Shown piece after piece: positions 59,924-64,000 of a stretch of 64,000 bases of DNA. This DNA comes from Tethya wilhelma (lineage: Eukaryota > Porifera > Demospongiae > Tethyida > Tethyidae). The translations under genes were made by a program, and so were the position numbers. The stretch covers positions 15,764,162 through 15,828,161 of the forward strand of contig CAXIPT010000002.1 in NCBI GenBank assembly GCA_964030475.1, in the 5' to 3' direction. Every line of letters starts with the position of its first letter. Positions within the stretch are counted from its first letter, which is position 1. The notes beneath the pieces were generated by a model, which was given only the letters and a program-made list of their open reading frames with translations, searched no databases and was not told the DNA's origin.

Positions 59924-62289
59924 GTGTGCGTGTGTGTGTGTGTGCGCACATGTGTGCGTATGTCTGTATGTATTCCTAGTCATGATCGTAAACAACTTGG
60001 TAGTGTTTGTGTGCCTCTCTCTGCTCTGCTGGTCCATGACCCACTGCCTGCACACAGCACCCACCTTGAGTGGCCATGCTCCACTGACTTTAGGGTCAAC
60101 AATAACTCACTCCCAACAATACAATCAGTCTGGGGAAATGATAATCATATGTGGAGCAGATGTCAAACATTACATAAGAATTTTTACTATCTATTGTGTA
60201 AAATCTATGCCATTATGTAGGTGCTGCTTTTGTTCGAATGTCAAGCAAGTCAGAAGCTCTCCAGGCCATCACTGCGTTGCATCAAAGTCAGACAATGCCT
60301 GTGAGTGAGTTGTTGGTTGTCTGGCGGTGGCATCCCTTGCATGTTCCCTCCAGAGACATTAGTGTCTTTTTCTCTTAAACGTACAAGAATAGATGTTAGC
60401 TAGCATGTACTGGAGCACTGTTCGTGAGTGGTTGGTTAATTGTTTGATGTGTTTTTAAACAGGTTTACTATACAAGAACAGACAGTTATTTCCAATTACA
60501 CACACACACTCGCTCACTTAAAAGTGTCACCATAATGCACCTAAGTTGATATGTTTCCATCGACGGTAATGCACAGAATTGCAGTGCTCCTCTTGTGGTG
60601 AAGAAGGCAGACACAGAGAAGGAGAAGAGTGCCAAGAGAATCCAAACACAGATGGCCAGCCTCTCTACTGTCAACCCACTAGGGATCAACACAGCACTGG
60701 GCCTTGGGTCACTGCAGCAGGCTGCAGCATACTACCAGGTATGTAGTTTTATTGCTCTGTAGTATGTATCTATGTATGTACTGTGTTCTTCAATGGTATA
60801 ATTATTGTTGAGGTATTTTGATACATTTTTTGTAGTAATGATTGTCAGTAGACAAATATTTTATGTGTTCTCTGTACATGCTGCCAGTTATGACATTGCC
60901 TTCTGTTGTACAGTTACTGCAGCTTCAGCAGGCTACCCAACCTGGAGGAGCTACTGCTAATAACTCATTCGGTCTTGGGACTTCTCTTGGAAACAGTAAG
61001 TGTCTCATCTCCCCACCCATCCACCCCACTACCACAAGGGAATTTCTTTGCTCGTAGAAACATTTTGCAGGTCCTTTTATCTTCTTAGTCCTTTCATTTG
61101 CCCCATCAGCAGTACCACCCCATCCCTTCACCTTCACCCTTAACACCCATAGCACAGCATGGCGTAGCATAGCATGTGTAGGTAGCTTGTATAGTGTGTT
61201 GTGAAACAAGCTCTCCACACTCCCTCCCCTCCTTGCACTCTAGACTTGGCACTCGCTGCCCTCACCCAGCAACAGGCTGCCATGCCAACTTCCAGTTCGG
61301 CTTACGCACCACAAACGGTCGGTGCTGGAAGCCTTGGGAACTTGAGTTCAGCCATGCTCTCGGCTGCCTCTACGACCGGACAACAACCAACACCGCAGTC
61401 CCAGCCTCAAATGAAGAATATCCACGGCATGAATGTGTTGAGCGAAAATGCCATTTTGCAAGCTTATCTTGGTATGCAACCGCCGGGAGGGCAGCCCTAT
61501 GCAAATAGTGAGTGGGTGTGTGTGAGAAGGAGAGCTTGTTTTAACGCCATCCCCTCTGCATATAGCTGCCAAACAGTTATCTTTGTGTGTTGTATGGGCT
61601 AATTCTGTTATTGGTCTTTGTGGACTGGTGTTAGCTTTAGCTGTCTGTTCTCTTTCTGTGTAGGCTACCAAACTGCAATGGGAGGACTTCAACACACATC
61701 TTCGTCTTATTCTTACCAAAAGCAAAGAGAAGGTGGGTTTAAAGCTGTTTGAATTTTCAAGTCATCTTACTTACAGGTGAGCCATATGTTCTTGATGGTC
61801 TACTGGTAGTCAGTGATAAGATGGACTACAAGAGAACCATGGTAACTCTGAAGAGGACACTGGTCCGGTTCTCAACAGAGGTTGGCTTTATTGAGCTCTT
61901 TCCTGATCTCAAGGTACTCACTCTTACAAGTACTGTTGTCGTAGCTGGTTTGTACTGTACTGTCAGTGGGTGGTGGATTCTAGGAAGGTCGTTATGTGTG
62001 TTATATTGTTGGCAGGGTTGAGTCATGGTGGAGTTTAAGGTTTTACTCATTCTCATTCTATAATCTATTTTGTGTGGTACTTTGATTGTTTTTCCCCTCC
62101 TCTCCCTCTCACAATATTGTCTAGGTGGGCACCATTCAGCCTGGCTATGTCAAGAAAGTAATGCCGTATGGATGTTTTGTGGAATTTCCATTCAGCCTCT
62201 CTGGGTTAGCCCCTACCAAATATCTCACTGATGAGTTCATCTCGTCCCCTTCAAGTGTCTATCAAGAGATGCAATCTGTTTGGACCAAG
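56688..62289 (+). CDS. PDCD11: RRP5/PDCD11, S1-repeat ribosome biogenesis factor (N-terminal part)
   Basis: Exons 56688-56791, 56859-56991, 57282-57416, 57478-57669, 57781-57942, 58034-58336, 58455-58695, 58892-59857, 61777-61913 and 62125-62289. A basic start (MARKRKLAAAA) leads to SVEMFPRGG and then a series of S1 RNA-binding repeats: RMVPGMLVLGAVLDV, RDIKPGMVLSCCVKSI, DVRVGEVVSGTVDRVGDFG, AVPGSIYQGVIWSVHHYG, TLRPGQIISAEVTG, VGTIQPGYVKKVMPYGCFVEF. RRP5 binds pre-rRNA in the nucleolus and is needed for both ribosomal subunits. An intact protein has about 1,800 residues with a C-terminal TPR-like part; here only about 800 residues are present and no further exon follows 62289, so the rest is beyond a gap, rearranged or lost. 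A MITE and a tRNA gene sit in introns. Confidence 0.88.
57007..57234. mobile_element. MITE in RRP5 intron 2
   Basis: The left end TACCGTATAGCCGAAATATT and the reverse complement of the right end (TACCATATAGCCGGAAATAT) are inverted repeats flanked by TA. It has a poly-T run in the interior. Confidence 0.82.
58755..58826 (-). tRNA. tRNA-Glu (anticodon UUC)
   Basis: On the minus strand 72 bases fold as a tRNA: acceptor stem TCCCATT with AGTGGGA and discriminator A, D-arm with GGTCTAGTGGTTAGGA, anticodon loop CTTTCAC (UUC), T-arm GGGTTCGATTCCC (A and B boxes intact). It closely resembles animal tRNA-Glu. CCA is not encoded, as expected in eukaryotes. It lies antisense within intron 7 of RRP5. 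Confidence 0.95.
59858..59946. repeat. (GT)n microsatellite at an RRP5 splice donor
   Basis: The donor of the 966-base exon is itself the start of the repeat (AAG|GTGTGTG), so the exact splice position could slide by two bases. Confidence 0.85.
60221..61732 (+). CDS. CELF (Bruno-like) RNA-binding protein exons, incomplete, inside an RRP5 intron
   Basis: Five exons with good splice sites and matching phases: 60221-60300, 60577-60738, 60914-60995, 61244-61507 and 61664-61732. They encode the end of a second RRM (GAAFVRMSSKSEALQAITAL), the conserved VVKKADTEKEKSAKRIQ, and a Gln/Ala-rich linker ending SYQKQREG, the point before the third RRM in CELF proteins. RRM1, most of RRM2 and RRM3 are absent. 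CELF proteins control splicing and mRNA stability. The block begins and ends in phase 1, the same phase as the surrounding RRP5 intron (59858-61776), so it could be spliced into RRP5 without shifting the frame. No stop interrupts it. Confidence 0.8.
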
Positions 62290-63522
62290 GTAAGATTTTG
62301 TTTGGAAAAGGTTTGGAATAGAAAAAACTGATCCATTTGGGAGTCTCTTCTAATCATTGTTTATACCCCTTTCCTTATGAACTCTTCTTTTGATGTGTAT
62401 TATCTGATTTATTGGGAGAAGTTGAGCTATAACAGTCCATCCTCAATATTAGTGCCACCATGTATCTCAGTGTTCTGATACAGTAGCCCTCAAAATAAAG
62501 TTCCCGTTGCGTTTGCGTTTCATAGTAAAACTGCGTGCAAACGTGCAAAGTAAAATGCCAAAACGGCGGTTTGAAATTATTCATAGCCGTTTTTGTTTTC
62601 AGCTGGATTACATAACGTTGAACGTAAAGTAAGCGTTCTGAGCAAGAAGGATCTAGCACTAGTCATTCTGAAGTCTTTTTCTTGGCTGGAAGGCATGACT
62701 AAGCGCTACCAATAGAGCGCTTGGACAGCATAGAGCAACAGTAAAGTAAAAAAAAGTTGGCTGAAAAAGAGGTTTTTTAGCAGCATGGTCGATACAAACG
62801 GTAAGAAAAAACCACAAGTATGGTGATTGTCAGCCTTACTAGGCTAAGTTGACTGTGAAAACTCTCCCTGTAGTATAGCACACAGGTTCTTGATTTGTTT
62901 TCAAGCTTTCTAGCCTCATAGCTTAGTACTTTCAGTCCAATCATAGTCCAATTTTGACACGCGATTTGAAACGTTTTGCTGCTATGTTGAAACTGCGTTT
63001 TTCATTTCCTCATGTGATAATGAGATTTGACACGCTTCGGTAACGTTATTACGGAAGCGTTTGCACGGGCATTTTATGGAATGGGATGGGAACTTTATTT
63101 TGAGGGGTACTGTAGGTCTATATGCCCAATGTTTGTATGCGCATGTGCAAACATGTGCACTGACCCACTTGTTCACGATTGTATCTAGATCCTGCATTTT
63201 CTGCAAACAAGGGCTCGAACAAAATTTTTTATGCAACAGTACCAAATCATGTGCAGAAGTTTTTGATAATGATTGTTACATGTATAATACTGATTGGGAT
63301 ATACAGTATTCGCTGCCAGATACACTAATGTGTATGCAATTTTATGTTGTGTTTAGGACCCATCGTGTTTCTAACATGTATCTTCAGATAAGAATGTATT
63401 TTTTGTGAAATAAAAGGGTCTCTTATCAATATGAAATAAGATTTTAGGATAAATTAGTTTTTAATAAGCATTGAATCAGATTCTGAAGCCAGTTTGTGCC
63501 TTGTGCCCATAGACTTATAGTC
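62290..63522. other. No RRP5 exon found; contains one mariner-like MITE
   Basis: I looked for further S1 repeats on the + strand and saw none. About half is the MITE at 62481-63112. Confidence 0.55.
62481..63112. mobile_element. Mariner-like MITE with TA duplication
   Basis: The left end CAGTAGCCCTCAAAATAAAG and the reverse complement of the right end (CAGTACCCCTCAAAATAAAG) differ at one base; the match continues through TTCCC. TA stands on both sides (62479-62480 and 63113-63114). The interior repeats GCGTTTGC/GCAAACG words. Confidence 0.82.
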
Positions 63523-64000
63523 ATGAGCATCTTTAAAATAGTTGTAACTGTTCTCTTCATGAACAGCACTTTGCTACTGCCTAATATAGTTGAATGCCAA
63601 TCACTGACTGTAGAAACAATAATTTTCGTAGTGCCTGAAGATGTAAAGAAGTCAACTTATCCTCAGAAGCAACTCTATACTATAAATGAGTTGGCCACTG
63701 ATAGCACAAGGATTAGCTCCAACACCACCATTCAGTTCCTACCAGGTAGGCACATCACTGGAGACCCTGACCATCATGAGATGACTCTTCATTTATCAGA
63801 TATACGCAACATCACTTTGACTGGAACTTGTATCAATGCTACAAGCTGTGCTGTGCCTGTTATTGAATGTACTGGCCCTTTTGCTCTGGTAGTTAGTTCA
63901 GTCACCAACCTAGCAATATCTCACCTCAGCTTCATCAACTGCGGTGCTCATTACTATCAAGTGAGTGAATACCCTGCTACCATTGTAATTGACAACTGTT
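63523..64000 (+). CDS. Secreted beta-helix-like protein, N-terminal part (runs off the window)
   Basis: Open from ATG at 63523 to the window end, 159 codons. A signal peptide (IFKIVVTVLFMNSTLLLPN) is followed by short hydrophobic strands spaced like right-handed beta-helix turns (IQFLPGRHI, LSDIRNITLTGTC, FALVVSSVTNLAISHLSFINC). Several N-glycosylation sequons (NTT, NIT, NAT) fit an extracellular protein. Proteins of this kind are plentiful in sponge genomes; the role is unknown. There is no intron in the visible part. Confidence 0.7.
   Translation, partial: MSIFKIVVTVLFMNSTLLLPNIVECQSLTVETIIFVVPEDVKKSTYPQKQLYTINELATDSTRISSNTTIQFLPGRHITGDPDHHEMTLHLSDIRNITLTGTCINATSCAVPVIECTGPFALVVSSVTNLAISHLSFINCGAHYYQVSEYPATIVIDNC

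Noticed and set aside
59743..60308. Cys/Val and Thr/His repeat frames
   Set aside because: Products of the (GT)n microsatellite at the RRP5 donor.

Overview
This is animal nuclear DNA: genes split by short introns (about 60-300 bases) with GT-AG borders, dense small transposons, and animal-type products (POU homeobox, RRP5/PDCD11, CELF, ABCC transporter remains, FN3-rich proteins). Compactness, extreme allelic divergence and the protein types suggest a demosponge such as Amphimedon queenslandica. That identification is inference; no database was searched.

Layout. Bases 1-32,325 are a patchwork of contigs joined by single Ns (1002, 2357, 3872, 9066, 15164, 18110, 26052, 32326) and one run of Ns (11317-11352). 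Many neighbouring pieces repeat each other almost exactly, so part of the apparent gene duplication is probably two unmerged haplotypes. This half holds a POU-homeobox exon (minus), two inverted ABCC transporter pseudogenes, three copies of a small cysteine-rich membrane protein gene plus two copies of a decayed paralogue, a DEDD-type exonuclease gene (one full and one partial copy), and an 18-exon secreted GH57-like glycoside hydrolase gene (one full and one truncated copy). Long repeats at 12.5-14.8 kb and 29.3-31.2 kb separate them.

Bases 32,327-64,000 are continuous. They contain a 5.3-kb intronless reading frame (CARD-like domain, eleven FN3 repeats, P-loop GTPase, Cys/His region, coiled coil) broken by one frameshift and one stop; a truncated GCN2-like RWD gene (minus); and a complete 5,331-bp DNA transposon (42339-47669) with 40-bp inverted ends and a TAAGCG target duplication, carrying a DDE integrase gene and a converging five-exon gene for a HECT-like protein. 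Next come a secreted CAP-domain protein fused through a long Asp/Asn/Gly repeat to an ITIH-like C-terminal domain, an unrecognised 722-residue minus-strand protein with a poly-Glu tract, the RRP5/PDCD11 ribosome-biogenesis gene with a tRNA-Glu in one intron and a block of CELF exons in another, and the start of a secreted beta-helix-like protein running off the end.

The host genes do not form a pathway. The two features that belong together are the integrase and HECT-like genes, which share one mobile element. The strongest candidates for something undescribed are that transposon, the in-frame CELF cassette inside RRP5, the CARD-FN3-GTPase gene and the CAP-ITIH fusion.
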